From NCBI GenBank assembly GCA_003600225.1, contig QZFT01000035.1:30121-94120 (forward strand): DNA of 64,000 nt, given 5' to 3'. The notes beneath the pieces are model-generated. The model saw only the letters and a list, made by a program, of their open reading frames with translations, had not been told where the DNA came from and made no database searches. Below are positions 52,524 to 61,579 of this stretch, one piece after another (positions within the stretch are counted from its first letter, which is position 1; each line of letters opens with the position of its first letter). The stretch is from Pseudonocardiaceae bacterium YIM PH 21723 (GTDB taxonomy: Bacteria > Actinomycetota > Actinomycetes > Mycobacteriales > Pseudonocardiaceae). The translations under genes and the position numbers were made by a program.

Positions 52524-52678
52524 GTGGTCCTCCCTCAGTGGCGTTCAAGCTACTCGAACGCGTTGCTACTGAGCGTGGTCCGCGGACCTGAACGATGTGT
52601 GAACGGATCTTTGCCCTTAGCCCATTTGGCGCGGCCAAGGACGTGGACCTGAGGTAAAGATCCTCCTAGCCTGGAGAG

Positions 52679-53197
52679 GTGACCGAAGCAGTGAAGGCGG
52701 AAGCGGCTATAGCCCACCCGACCGATGGTGGAATCGCGGTGCAGGACGGACCGCGCTGGCTGAACGAACCGGAAATGCGGGCGTGGCGGTCGTACATCGT
52801 GGGCAGTGCGATGCTCGCCTATCGCCTCAATCGTGAACTCCAGGAACCGCACGACCTGGCATTGGCCGACTACGAGATCCTCGTCCGCCTGTCCGAGCAG
52901 CCGGACCGGCAGATGCGGATGAGCCAGCTGGCGGTGGACGTCGCCTCGTCCAAGAGCCGGGTGTCGCACCAGATCGCCCGGTTGGAGGCGGAGGGTCTGG
53001 TCCGGCGCATCACCTGCCAGAGCGATGGCCGCGGTGTGTACGCGGTCCTCACCGACCGGGGCTACGAACGCCTCGAACAGGCGGCCCCCACGCACGTGCA
53101 GGGCGTGCGGGAACACCTGGTCGACCTGCTCGACGAGGAAGAACAGGCCGTGCTGGCCAGGGTGTTCGATCGGGTGATCAATCACCTGCGCACGTGA
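52679..53197 (+). CDS. MarR-family transcriptional regulator
   Basis: A 172-aa winged-helix regulator. The core shows [40 protein letters not shown] (recognition helix) and the wing [20 protein letters not shown]. An N-terminal extension of about 40 residues precedes the dimer helix. GTG 52679 is the likely start, although the GGAGAG site is very close. It may act on the divergent nucleotidase gene or elsewhere; ligand unknown. Confidence 0.88.
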   Translation: MTEAVKAEAAIAHPTDGGIAVQDGPRWLNEPEMRAWRSYIVGSAMLAYRLNRELQEPHDLALADYEILVRLSEQPDRQMRMSQLAVDVASSKSRVSHQIARLEAEGLVRRITCQSDGRGVYAVLTDRGYERLEQAAPTHVQGVREHLVDLLDEEEQAVLARVFDRVINHLRT

Positions 53198-54468
53198 TCC
53201 GCGGGGACGGGTAGGCTGCATGCCTGGAGGTGTGGCAGAGCGGCCGAATGCACCTGTCTTGAAAACAGGAGTCCTGAAAGGGACCGGGGGTTCAAATCCC
53301 TCCACCTCCGCCGTGTGGCACTTTCCATGGAATCTGCGACGAAGGAGCAGATTCCATGGAAAGTGTTCCCCTCATCCTTCCGGGTGTTGACCAGCGCGAA
53401 TGCTGTGATGAGGGCGCAGGCGCAGAGGACGTAGGACGAGCCGATTACGGCGGGGATGACGCCGGGGGCGAACGGCGCACCGCCCGGGTTGTAGAACAGG
53501 GCGATCGGGCCGGTGAGCAGGACCAATCCGGAGATGCCCGCGATTCTCCTGATCGTTCTCGGTTGCCGGTCGTCGGTGGCGGCCACGATCAGCAGGCCGA
53601 ACCACACCCAGTGGTGGCTCCACGAGATCGGCGAGATCAGCAGGCCGCCGGACATCACCAGCAGCACCGCGCACCGCGGATTCCCGGCTCGGTGTTGCAG
53701 CACCGCGCCGCGCAGCGCCAGGCAGAAGGCGATCGCGCCGAGGGCGAGCGCCAGCGGACCGGCCAGGTGGGCGCCGATGTCCAACCGGGCGAGGATGCCG
53801 CGAAACGACTGGTTGGTGACGTAGTTCAGTGAGCCGATCCGGCCCAGGTCGAACAGCCCCGAGGTGAAGTAGTACCTGGTCCCGTGGACGTCGATGATCG
53901 CCCCGATACCGATGGTGGCCAGGAACGTGGCGGTGCAGGTCGCCGCGGTCCGCCACTGCCCGGTCAGCAGGAAATACGGGATCAGCAGGGCCGGGGTGAG
54001 CTTGATGCCCGCCGCGATTCCGGTGAGAACGCCGCTGCCACGCTTGATGTCGGCCAGCACCAGGGCCACGAGCAGCAGGTTGATCTGCCCCAGGTACAGG
54101 GTGGAGCGGGTGGGCTCGGAGAACGCGAGGAGGGCGACGGCGACGGCCAGCGGGATCTTCGTCGATCGCGGTGTCCGGGCAACCGCCCAGGTCAGGGCCA
54201 GGATGCCGGCTCCGGCCATCGCCAGTTCGGCGAGCAGCTGCGGCAGCACCGCGAACGGGATGAACAGCGCCGCCGCGAAGATCGGATAGGTGAAGGGCAG
54301 GCCACGTTCCGAGGTGTGGCCGTACACATTGCCGCCGTGCAGCAGCGTGCGGGCGGCGCCCTCGTACACGGTCAGGTCGAACATCCCCTGCGGGCCGGCC
54401 CGGAGCATGGTCACCGTGAAGACGGCGACGCAGACCACCGGGACGGCCGCAGGATGTCTCAGGCTCAT
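53182..54468 (-). CDS. GT87 (DUF2029) membrane mannosyltransferase-like protein, frame reads through tRNA
   Basis: A 428-aa frame. Residues 1 to about 365 are a GT87-type polyprenyl-phosphate-mannose-dependent mannosyltransferase with about ten membrane helices, [14 protein letters not shown] near the N-terminus (catalytic-type Asp), [30 protein letters not shown] and [12 protein letters not shown]. The frame then has no stop. It crosses a 19-bp hairpin (53319-53365) and the whole tRNA-Ser gene on the opposite strand, giving a meaningless tail ([12 protein letters not shown]). The true C-terminus has probably been lost or truncated. The start follows the beta-lactamase-like gene stop by 15 bases. 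Confidence 0.75.
   Translation of the reverse strand: MSLRHPAAVPVVCVAVFTVTMLRAGPQGMFDLTVYEGAARTLLHGGNVYGHTSERGLPFTYPIFAAALFIPFAVLPQLLAELAMAGAGILALTWAVARTPRSTKIPLAVAVALLAFSEPTRSTLYLGQINLLLVALVLADIKRGSGVLTGIAAGIKLTPALLIPYFLLTGQWRTAATCTATFLATIGIGAIIDVHGTRYYFTSGLFDLGRIGSLNYVTNQSFRGILARLDIGAHLAGPLALALGAIAFCLALRGAVLQHRAGNPRCAVLLVMSGGLLISPISWSHHWVWFGLLIVAATDDRQPRTIRRIAGISGLVLLTGPIALFYNPGGAPFAPGVIPAVIGSSYVLCACALITAFALVNTRKDEGNTFHGICSFVADSMESATRRRWRDLNPRSLSGLLFSRQVHSAALPHLQACSLPVPADHVRR
53226..53310 (+). tRNA. tRNA-Ser (anticodon TGA)
   Basis: 85 bases with acceptor stem GGAGGTG/CACCTCC, anticodon stem CCTGT/ACAGG with loop CTTGAAA (anticodon TGA), a long variable arm typical of serine tRNA, and T-loop GGTTCAAATCC. 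CCA is not encoded. It decodes UCA and related codons. Confidence 0.97.
53319..53365. terminator. 19-bp perfect hairpin after tRNA-Ser
   Basis: CACTTTCCATGGAATCTGC and its exact complement, 9-base loop, 8 bases past tRNA-Ser. It could terminate the tRNA and, on the other strand, the GT87 gene. Confidence 0.75.
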
Positions 54469-54482
54469 GATGAGCGTGGATC

Positions 54483-55679
54483 TTAGTCCGCCAGTTGCTG
54501 GTACACCGTCGTCCAGAAGTCGTGGATCAGGTGGGCGGCGTCGGGGGTGCTCATCCCGGTCTGGGTGAACAGGAATCCGACGACATCGTTCGCCGGGTCG
54601 GCGTAGGCGCTGGTTCCGGTGCCGCCGTCCCAGCCGAACTGGCCGATCGGGTTGTAGTCCGCGCGATACGTGCGCACCGCCATCCCGATGCCCCAGCCGC
54701 CCTGCTTGCCCAGGCCGAGCGAGACGTTGGCCTTGTCGTCGGCCAGCTCGTACATCCGGGCCTGCTCGCTCGCCGTCATCCGGTTGGTGGTCATCAGCTC
54801 GACCGTCGGCCGGGACAGGATCCGCTCGCCGCCGTGCGTCCCGTGGTTCAGCAGCATCCGGAAGTACGCGTGGTAGTCATCCACGGTCGACACCAGCCCT
54901 CCGCCACCGGACTGGAACTCCGGGAGCGAGCTGTAGCGCCCGCCCTCCGCCTCGTCCCACACGGTGAACTCGCCGGTCTGCGCGTCGGGCGCGTACGCCA
55001 CCGGCAGTCGGTGGATCTTGTCCGCGGGCACGTGGAAGCCGGTGTCCGTCATGCCCAGCGGGCCGAAGATCCGCTCCCGCAGGTAGGCGTCCAGGGACTG
55101 GCCGGTGACGCGGGAGACGAGCACGCCGAGCACATCCAGGCTGAGGTGGTACTGCCAGTGCTCGCCCGGGTGGTGCACTAGCGGCAGCGTGCCCAGCCGG
55201 CGCATCCACTCGTCCGGCGCGGGCGGCGGGGTCGCGTAGCCCATCAGGTTCTGCTCCAGGATCGCCGCCTGGATCGGCAGGCCGAACGCGTTCACGTCGA
55301 GGCCGAGGCCGAACGTCGAGGTCAGCAGGTCCCGGATGGTGATCTGCCTGCGCGCGGGCACGGTCTCGTCCAGCGGGCCGTCCGGCCGCTTCAGCACCTG
55401 CCGGTCGGCGAGCTCGGGCAGCCACTCGTCCACCGGATCGTCCAGCCGCAGCCGGCAGTCCTCGACCAGCGCCATCGTGGCCGCGACCCCGATGGGTTTG
55501 GACGTCGAGGCCAGCCGGAAGATCGTGTCCCGGGCCATCGGCGCGCCGCCGTCGTGGCGCATCGTGCCGGCCGCCTCGACATACGTCTCCTCGCCCCGGC
55601 TGATCAGGGCCACGACGCCCGGGATCTTCCCGGAGTCGACATGTCGATTCAGTACCTCGCGGATCTTGCTTGTGTCCAT
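54483..55679 (-). CDS. Beta-lactamase-fold serine hydrolase (class C/EstB-like)
   Basis: A 398-aa serine hydrolase related to class C beta-lactamases, carboxylesterases and D-aminopeptidases. The catalytic SxxK motif is STSK in FRLASTSKPIGVAATM (near residue 58). The second motif is the Tyr of YHLSLDVLGVLV, and the KTG-like box is WDGGTGTSAY. There is no signal peptide, so it is probably cytosolic and an esterase rather than a secreted beta-lactamase. It is divergent from an HTH regulator, with palindromic operators in between, and lies upstream of the GT87 gene. Confidence 0.9.
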   Translation of the reverse strand: MDTSKIREVLNRHVDSGKIPGVVALISRGEETYVEAAGTMRHDGGAPMARDTIFRLASTSKPIGVAATMALVEDCRLRLDDPVDEWLPELADRQVLKRPDGPLDETVPARRQITIRDLLTSTFGLGLDVNAFGLPIQAAILEQNLMGYATPPPAPDEWMRRLGTLPLVHHPGEHWQYHLSLDVLGVLVSRVTGQSLDAYLRERIFGPLGMTDTGFHVPADKIHRLPVAYAPDAQTGEFTVWDEAEGGRYSSLPEFQSGGGGLVSTVDDYHAYFRMLLNHGTHGGERILSRPTVELMTTNRMTASEQARMYELADDKANVSLGLGKQGGWGIGMAVRTYRADYNPIGQFGWDGGTGTSAYADPANDVVGFLFTQTGMSTPDAAHLIHDFWTTVYQQLAD

Positions 55680-55768
55680 GATGGAACCCCCAAAGTCGAT
55701 GTTCAGGAATCTCTGAACACCATCGAAAGTACATTGCGTTTAGAGATTTGCAAAGCATTAAATAGGCG

Positions 55769-55813
55769 CATTGCAATGGCTCTAACCGCGAATGCAATGA
55801 GTGCATTGCAATG
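55769..55813. promoter_or_regulatory. Candidate operator with repeated CATTGCAATG palindromes
   Basis: The perfect 10-bp palindrome CATTGCAATG occurs at 55769-55778 and again at 55804-55813, with a half-site (TGCAATG) between. It lies in the 161-base gap between the divergent hydrolase and regulator genes, an expected place for binding by the regulator encoded next to it. Confidence 0.6.
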
Positions 55814-55840
55814 AGATTGAGGTGAATGCATACTGGGTGC

Positions 55841-56524
55841 ATGCCTGGAGGACGACTCACCACCGAGGACCGGCAGCACATCGCGGCCGGGCTGGCCGAC
55901 GGCCTGGGGTACGCGGAGATCGGCAGGCGCCTGGAGCGGCCCGCCTCGACCGTCATGCGTGAGGTCACCCGCAACGGCGGGCCGGAGGGGTACCGGGCGG
56001 ACCGGGCGCAGACGGCGACCCGGCATCGTGCGCGCAGGCGGAAGCGGGAACAACCCCAGGTCGCGCCCGTCGAGGGTCCGCAGGCGGTTCAGGAGTTCGC
56101 CGAGTTCTTCACCACGCTGCTCATCGGACAGGGCTTGCCACGGATGTCGGCCAGGGTGCTGGCCAGCCTGGCGATCACCGATTCCGGCACGCTGACCGCC
56201 GCCGACCTCGCCGCGCGGCTGCGCATCAGCCACGCGTCGGTCTCCCAGGCCGTCGGCTTCCTGGAACACCAGGGCCTGCTCAAACGGGAACGGGTTCCCG
56301 GCGTGCGGCACGAGCGTTATGTCGTCGACGAGGACGTCTGGCTCCGGTCGCTGCGGGCCACGGTGGAGATGAACGACGAACTGATGGCGGCGTCGACGCG
56401 TGGGATGGAAGTGCTCGGGGCGGAGACGCCGGCGGGCGTCCGGTTCCAGACATATACCCGGCTATTGCACCTGGTCAGTGAGTCCCTGCGTGACGCCATG
56501 CGGCAATGGGAGCGGGAACGCTGA
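55841..56524 (+). CDS. Regulator fusing an IS30-like HTH to a GbsR/MarR-like domain
   Basis: A 227-aa protein starting at ATG 55841. Residues 5-45 (LTTEDRQHIAAGLADGLGYA, EIGRRLERPASTVMREV) match the N-terminal HTH of IS30 transposases, and GYRADRAQTATRHRARRRK continues that likeness. The rest is a winged-helix of the GbsR/MarR kind (LTAADLAARLRISHASVSQA then VGFLEHQGLLKRER) plus a C-terminal helical dimer part. The transposase catalytic domain is absent. It probably represses itself and the divergent hydrolase through the CATTGCAATG sites. Confidence 0.82.
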   Translation: MPGGRLTTEDRQHIAAGLADGLGYAEIGRRLERPASTVMREVTRNGGPEGYRADRAQTATRHRARRRKREQPQVAPVEGPQAVQEFAEFFTTLLIGQGLPRMSARVLASLAITDSGTLTAADLAARLRISHASVSQAVGFLEHQGLLKRERVPGVRHERYVVDEDVWLRSLRATVEMNDELMAASTRGMEVLGAETPAGVRFQTYTRLLHLVSESLRDAMRQWERER

Positions 56525-56545
56525 TCCACACCTAGAGTTGCGAGG

Positions 56546-57631
56546 GTGACCTCCTCTGCTGAAGCACCCCTGCCACGCTGGAGTCTGATCGTCCCGCCGC
56601 TGGCCTTCGTCGCGTTGGTGTTCGCCTACGGCCGGGACCTGAACGCGGTCCTGCTGGTGCTGGTCTGCGTCGGCCTCGGCGCCGCCGTCACCGCCGCCGT
56701 GCACCATGCGGAGGTCGTCGCGCACCGGGTGGGGGAGCCGTTCGGCACGCTGATCCTGGCGGTCGCCGTGACGGTGATCGAGGTGGCGTTGATCGTCACC
56801 CTGATGTCCTCCGGCGGCGAGAAGACCGCGAGCCTGGCCCGGGACACCGTCTTCGCCGCCATCATGATCACCTGCAACGGCATCGTCGGCCTGGCGCTGC
56901 TGGTCGGATCGCTCCGCCATCGGGTGCAGGAGTTCCGCTCCCATGCCTCCGGCGGTGCGCTCGCCGTGACGCTGGCTCTGGTCACCCTGTCCCTGGTGCT
57001 GCCCACCTTCACCACCAGCTCCTCCGGGCCGACGTTCACCGGATCCCAGCTGGCCTTCGCCGGAATCGCCTCGCTGGTGATGTACGGCGTGTTCGTGTTC
57101 GTGCAGACCAAGCGGCACCGCGACTACTTCCTGCCGGCGGGCAGCGACGAGGACGACCACGCCGACGCGCCCAGCACCCGGACGGCGCTGATCTCCTTGG
57201 GCCTGCTGGTCGTCTGCCTGGTGTCCGTGGTCGGCCTGGCCAAGACGGTGTCCCCGGCGCTGGAGCGTGGCGTCGCCGCGATCGGCGCACCGCAGACCCT
57301 GGTCGGCCTGATCATTGCGCTGGTCGTGCTGCTGCCGGAGACCGTGGCCGCCGTCCGGGCGGCGCTGCGCGACCGGTTGCAGACCAGCCTCAACCTGGCC
57401 CTTGGCTCCGCGCTGGCCAGCATCGGGCTGACGATTCCGGCCATCGCCGTCGCGTCGATCTGGCTGACCGGTCCACTGGTGCTGGGCCTCGGCCCGACCG
57501 AGATGGTGCTGCTCACGCTGACCGGTGCGGTCAGCATGCTGACGATCACCTCGGGCCGGGCCACGGTGCTCCAGGGCGCCGTTCACCTCATGCTGTTCAG
57601 CGCCTTCCTCTTCCTCGCCGTCAGCCCGTGA
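56546..57631 (+). CDS. ChaA-like calcium/proton antiporter
   Basis: A 361-aa integral membrane exchanger of the CaCA superfamily. Both alpha repeats are visible: GEPFGTLILAVAVTVIEVAL in the first half, with a conserved Glu, and LVVLLPETVAAVRAALRDR followed by QTSLNLALGSALASIGLTIP in the second. About eleven helices are split by an acidic loop (GSDEDDHADAPS). Similar proteins exchange Ca2+ or Na+/K+ for protons. GTG start, 21 bases after the regulator gene. Confidence 0.88.
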   Translation: MTSSAEAPLPRWSLIVPPLAFVALVFAYGRDLNAVLLVLVCVGLGAAVTAAVHHAEVVAHRVGEPFGTLILAVAVTVIEVALIVTLMSSGGEKTASLARDTVFAAIMITCNGIVGLALLVGSLRHRVQEFRSHASGGALAVTLALVTLSLVLPTFTTSSSGPTFTGSQLAFAGIASLVMYGVFVFVQTKRHRDYFLPAGSDEDDHADAPSTRTALISLGLLVVCLVSVVGLAKTVSPALERGVAAIGAPQTLVGLIIALVVLLPETVAAVRAALRDRLQTSLNLALGSALASIGLTIPAIAVASIWLTGPLVLGLGPTEMVLLTLTGAVSMLTITSGRATVLQGAVHLMLFSAFLFLAVSP

Positions 57632-57638
57632 CCGAGCT

Positions 57639-57691
57639 CCGAAGTCGGCGATGTTCGCGACGCTCCTTCTCCCGAACATCGCCGACTTCGG
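57639..57691. terminator. Dispersed hairpin family, copy 4
   Basis: Arms CCGAAGTCGGCGATGTTCG and CGAACATCGCCGACTTCGG, a perfect 19-bp stem. Relative to the other copies G to T in one arm is balanced by C to A in the other. It lies 8 bases past the antiporter stop, between convergent genes. Confidence 0.8.
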
Positions 57692-57700
57692 GACCGCTTT

Positions 57701-58768
57701 TCAGCCCGTGAACGCCAGCGCGGCGGCCAGGAAGGCGTCGTTCTCCGCCGGCGTGCCGATGGTGACCCGGGCGCCGTCGGTGGCGTAGGCGCGCACGATC
57801 ACCTTGTGGTCCAGGCAGTGCTCGTTGAACGCGGGCGTCCGCTCGCCGAGGGGCAGGTAGACGAAGTTGGCCTCCGAGTCGGGTACCTCGAAGCCGGCCT
57901 CCCGCAGCGCGGCCGTCACCCGGCCCCGCTCGGCGGCGATCTCCTTGCACCGGGTGGCCAGCTCGTCCTGCGCGTCCAGCGAGGCGATCGCGGCCGCCTG
58001 GGCCACCGAGTTCACGCTGAACGGCAGGTACACCTTGCGCAGCGCGGTGACCAGTTCCGCCGGGCCCGCCAGGTAGCCGACCCGCAGGCCGGCCAGGCCG
58101 TACGCCTTGGAGAAGGTGCGCATCACCACGACGTTGTCCCGGCCCTTGGCGCGCTGCTCCCGCAACAGCTCCATGCCGTCGGTGATCGACTCGTCGGTGA
58201 CGAACTCCCGGTAGGCCTCGTCCAGCACCACCACGATCTCCGCCGGGACCTGGTCCAGGAAGGCCCGCAGCCGGTCGCCGGGGATCGCGTTGCCGGTGGG
58301 GTTGTTCGGGTTGCAGACGAAGATCAGCCGGGTGGCCGGGGTGATCGCGGCCAGCATCCGGTCCAGGTCATGGTCGTGCCCGTCGGTCAGCGGCACCTGC
58401 ACCGAGGAGGCGCCCACGACCGCGGCGACCAGCGGGTAGGCCTCGAAGGAGCGCCAGGCGTGGAGCATCTCGTCCTCGGTGGTGCAGGTCGCCTGCACCA
58501 GCTGCTGGCACAGCTGCACCGAACCGGCGGCGATGGCCACCTCGTCCGTGGTCACGCCCAGCCGGCCGGCCAGCTTGGCGATCAACGCGGTGCCCGCGCT
58601 GTCCGGGTAGCGGTTGACCGAGGTCGCGGCGGCGGTGATGGCCTCGACGACGCTGGGCAGCGGACCGGCGGACACCTCGTTGCTGGCCAGCTTGATCGCG
58701 CCCTCGATCGTGCGTCCGGGCACGTAGAGCGGCAGCTGGGCAAGGTCGGCACGGGTCCGCACAGTCAT
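57701..58768 (-). CDS. hisC: Histidinol-phosphate / aromatic aminotransferase
   Basis: A 355-aa class-I/II PLP aminotransferase. ATG 58768 is chosen with GGAGTG just upstream. Motifs: IKLASNEVSAGPLPSV (substrate phosphate contact), FVCNPNNPTGN, VVLDEAYREFV, and MRTFSKAYGLAGLRVGYLAG with the PLP lysine. It fits HisC-type enzymes and the mycobacterial HisC2/Pat that makes phenylalanine or acts on aromatic 2-oxo acids. No other his genes are near, which favours the Pat-like role. Confidence 0.9.
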   Translation of the reverse strand: MTVRTRADLAQLPLYVPGRTIEGAIKLASNEVSAGPLPSVVEAITAAATSVNRYPDSAGTALIAKLAGRLGVTTDEVAIAAGSVQLCQQLVQATCTTEDEMLHAWRSFEAYPLVAAVVGASSVQVPLTDGHDHDLDRMLAAITPATRLIFVCNPNNPTGNAIPGDRLRAFLDQVPAEIVVVLDEAYREFVTDESITDGMELLREQRAKGRDNVVVMRTFSKAYGLAGLRVGYLAGPAELVTALRKVYLPFSVNSVAQAAAIASLDAQDELATRCKEIAAERGRVTAALREAGFEVPDSEANFVYLPLGERTPAFNEHCLDHKVIVRAYATDGARVTIGTPAENDAFLAAALAFTG

Positions 58769-58962
58769 GATCACTCCGAGCTCGTCGTTGAGTGGAATTG
58801 TCCGCACAGCGGACAACAGCGTCTCATCTCTCGCTGGTGGAGATTAGTCGAGGACACAGAATTCATACAGGCTTTCCCCTGTTGCCCTGCAGTGCAACGG
58901 CATTGCTCCGTAAGGCTGCTTACGTTGACTGACCATCGCCCACTCGTGGTTGGGTTAGTGAT

Positions 58963-59658
58963 ATGACGCAGACGCGTACGGAGATCTTTCCGCTCACCGA
59001 CGGCAGCAAGCTGCGGGTGACCGTTGCGGAACCGGAGAGCGCCCGCCGGGGCGGTCTCGTCGTACTGCACGAAGCACGCGGGATGACCGACGCGGTGCGG
59101 GGACTGGTGACCGGGCTGGCCGAGGAGGGCTGGCTGACCGTCGCTCCGCACCTGTACCACCGGGACGGGCCCGACGAGTACACCGCCGGCGACCAACGGG
59201 TCGCCGACCAGGTACGCAGGCTTTCCGGCGACAGTGTCCTCGCCGACACCGACGCCTCCTTCGTCTGGCTGGCCGAGCAGGGCGTGCGGCCGGACCAGAT
59301 GGGCATTGTCGGCTTCGACCTCGGCGGCTCCGCCGCACTCGTGGTCGCGGCCAGCCGCACGCTGGGTGCCGCGGTCACCGTGGCCGGCGGCGGCATCACC
59401 GCCCCGCTGTCCGACGGGCTGCCCGCGCTGCTCGACGTGGTCGGCGAGGTGGGCTGTCCGTGGCTGGGCATCTACGGGGGTCAGGACGACATCCCGGCCG
59501 ACGAGGTGGAGCTGCTCAGCACCGCCGCTGGCCGGGCCAGGTTCGCCACCGAGGTGGTCGGCTATCCGCACACCGCGCAGGGTTTCGACGGCTCCACCGA
59601 GGTGGCCGCCGAAGCCTGGCAACGCACTCTCAACTGGCTCGACGCGCACCTTCGATAG
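58963..59658 (+). CDS. Dienelactone hydrolase family protein
   Basis: A 231-aa alpha/beta-hydrolase of dienelactone hydrolase type. The family order is seen: GGLVVLHEARGM, LYHRDGPDEY, then the nucleophile region MGIVGFDLGGSAALVVA, where the usual GxCxGG Cys is Asp (GFDLGG), and the late acid/His segment GGQDDIPADEVE and YPHTAQGFDGS. The Cys to Asp change suggests altered or absent hydrolase chemistry. The His of YPHTAQGF is kept. Confidence 0.82.
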   Translation: MTQTRTEIFPLTDGSKLRVTVAEPESARRGGLVVLHEARGMTDAVRGLVTGLAEEGWLTVAPHLYHRDGPDEYTAGDQRVADQVRRLSGDSVLADTDASFVWLAEQGVRPDQMGIVGFDLGGSAALVVAASRTLGAAVTVAGGGITAPLSDGLPALLDVVGEVGCPWLGIYGGQDDIPADEVELLSTAAGRARFATEVVGYPHTAQGFDGSTEVAAEAWQRTLNWLDAHLR

Positions 59659-59705
59659 TTTTCCTGTCAACCAGACAGGAGCGCCGGAACAGTCATCTCG
59701 TTAAC

Positions 59706-59741
59706 GAGCCCGGTGGGTACAGCATGTGCCCACCGGGCTCT
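59706..59741 (+). terminator. Terminator after dienelactone hydrolase gene
   Basis: 15-bp stem GAGCCCGGTGGGTAC / GTGCCCACCGGGCTC with one mismatch and loop AGCAT. Confidence 0.8.
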
Positions 59742-59763
59742 GCTTACGCATCGAGGAGAGTTA

Positions 59764-61515
59764 GTGAGTTCCCTGCTGCAGTCACCCAGAACCGCCAACC
59801 CCCCGAAGATCCTGACCGCCTGGCGCGTGGTCGGCGCCGGCACCGTGCAAACGATCACCTGGGCCACCCGGCTGGTCGGGTTGCTCGCCGTCCTGTCCGT
59901 CATCCTGCCCTTCGGCAGGCAGAAGCTGCGCGCTCCGGTGCACAACTGGCTGGACCTGCCCCGCGAAGCCACGCTGGCCGGACTGCTGGCCACCCTGACC
60001 GCGGGCGTCGGCCTGTGGCTGCTGGCGTCCTCGCTCCGCCGTCGCAAGCGCCGCGCCTGGCAGCTGGGAGTGGCGCTCGGCGCACTGATCCTGACGCTGC
60101 ACCTGGCCTCCGGACACGGTCCGGTGGTGACCCTGACGACGGCGGCCCTGCTCGTCGGTCTCCTGGTCAACCGCAAGCACTTCATCGCCCTGCCCGACCC
60201 GGTCGTCAGCGGCTGGCGGGCGTTGTTCGTGTTCCTGCGGCTGATCGGCGCCGGTGTGCTGATCAACGTGGCGATCCTGGCCGTGGCGCACGCCAGGCTG
60301 ATCGGCCAGCCCAGCCTGCTCGACAAGCTGCGGCACGCCCTGCTCGCCGTCATCGGCGTGACCGGCCCGATCCACTTCCAGAGCGAGTACCTGGCCGACC
60401 TGACCGCCGGGATCGGTATCGCGTTCACCATCGGCGCGATGCTGATGGCCGGGCACCTGGCACTCCGGTCCGCAGAGCCCACCCCGCAGTTACCGGAGGA
60501 GGACGCGGCCCGGATCCGGGACCTGCTGGCCAAGCACGGAGACCGCGACTCGCTCGGCTACTTCGCGCTGCGCCGGGACAAGTCGGTGGTGTGGTCGCCG
60601 ACCGGCAAGGCGGCCGTCCTCTACCGGGTGCTGGCCGGCACCGCCATGGTCTCCGGAGATCCGATCGGCGACGTGGAGGCATGGCCCGGCGCCATCGAGG
60701 AGTTCCTGAAGCTCTGCAAGCGGTACGCCTGGGTTCCCGCGGCCGGCGCCTGCTCCGAGCAGGCGGCGACCGTGTGGGTCCGGCACGGGATGACGGCCCT
60801 CGAAGTCGGTGACGAGGCCGTCGTGGACGTCGGCTCGTTCACCCTGGACGGCCGCCCGATGCGGGGCGTCCGGCAGGCGGTGAACCGGGTCAAGCGCGCC
60901 GGTTACGAGGTCCAGATCTGCCGCACGGGCGAGTTGCCGGCAGCGAAACTGGCCCTGATGACCGAGCTCGTCGACAAGTGGCGGGACACCGACGCCGAAC
61001 GCGGCTGCTCGATGGCGTTGTCCCGGTTCGGCCACCCCGAGGACCGGAACTGCCTGGTCGTCACGGCGGAACGGGACGGTGTGCTCAGCGGCATCCTGCA
61101 GTTCGTGCCCTGGGGCCGGGACGGTCTGTCCCTGGACCTGATGCGCCGGGACCGGGACAACGTGGAGAACGGCATCAACGAGCTGATGATCAGCGAACTG
61201 CTGCTGGCCTGCAAGGACCTGGGCATTCGCCAGGTATCGCTGAACTTCGCCGCCTTCCGCGGGGACATCGTGCGCGGCGAACGGCTGGGTGCGGGCCCGA
61301 TCGCCCGCGCCTGGGCGGCGGTGATCCGCTGGGGTTCCCGGTTCATCCAGATGGAGAGCCTTTACCGGTTCAACGCGAAGTTCCGGCCAAACTGGGTACA
61401 CCGATACATGCTGTACCCGTCCGTTCTCGACCTGCCGCGCGCGTTCCTGGTCGCCTTCGAAGCCGAGGGCGTCGGCGGCAGGCCCGAATTCCTGCGACGG
61501 TTGTTGCGGGGATAG
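59764..61515 (+). CDS. MprF/LysX-type DUF2156 membrane aminoacyl-lipid synthase-like protein
   Basis: A 583-aa protein, GTG 59764 behind GAGGAGAG. Five or six N-terminal helices (to about residue 235) lead to a C-terminal LPG-synthase (DUF2156) domain of two GNAT-like folds: RDSLGYFALRRDKSVVWSP, YRVLAGTAMVSGDPIGD, RPMRGVRQAVNRVKRAGYE, LSLDLMRRDRDNVENGINE and the final ESLYRFNAKFRPNWVHRYM. The family transfers amino acids from tRNA to phosphatidylglycerol, raising resistance to cationic peptides. There is no fused lysyl-tRNA synthetase as in LysX. A tandem paralogue follows. Confidence 0.87.
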   Translation: MSSLLQSPRTANPPKILTAWRVVGAGTVQTITWATRLVGLLAVLSVILPFGRQKLRAPVHNWLDLPREATLAGLLATLTAGVGLWLLASSLRRRKRRAWQLGVALGALILTLHLASGHGPVVTLTTAALLVGLLVNRKHFIALPDPVVSGWRALFVFLRLIGAGVLINVAILAVAHARLIGQPSLLDKLRHALLAVIGVTGPIHFQSEYLADLTAGIGIAFTIGAMLMAGHLALRSAEPTPQLPEEDAARIRDLLAKHGDRDSLGYFALRRDKSVVWSPTGKAAVLYRVLAGTAMVSGDPIGDVEAWPGAIEEFLKLCKRYAWVPAAGACSEQAATVWVRHGMTALEVGDEAVVDVGSFTLDGRPMRGVRQAVNRVKRAGYEVQICRTGELPAAKLALMTELVDKWRDTDAERGCSMALSRFGHPEDRNCLVVTAERDGVLSGILQFVPWGRDGLSLDLMRRDRDNVENGINELMISELLLACKDLGIRQVSLNFAAFRGDIVRGERLGAGPIARAWAAVIRWGSRFIQMESLYRFNAKFRPNWVHRYMLYPSVLDLPRAFLVAFEAEGVGGRPEFLRRLLRG

Positions 61516-61530
61516 GAAAGCGTCTTCGTT

Positions 61531-61571
61531 AGCCTTCCCCTCGGTCCTGGGGGACAGGACGACGGAAGGCT
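61531..61571 (+). terminator. Hairpin between the two DUF2156 genes
   Basis: Outer stem AGCCTTCC/GGAAGGCT with an inner GTCCT/AGGAC stem, 15 bases after the first stop and 8 before the second start. It may act as a partial terminator. Confidence 0.5.
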
Positions 61572-61579
61572 GAATCGCG

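Noticed and set aside
53226..53310. Integrated element using tRNA-Ser as attachment site
   Set aside because: No integrase gene and no second copy of the tRNA 3' end found within the window.
55680..55840. Insertion sequence remnant suggested by the IS30-like HTH next door
   Set aside because: No terminal inverted repeats or transposase catalytic DDE domain; the short palindromes fit an operator better.
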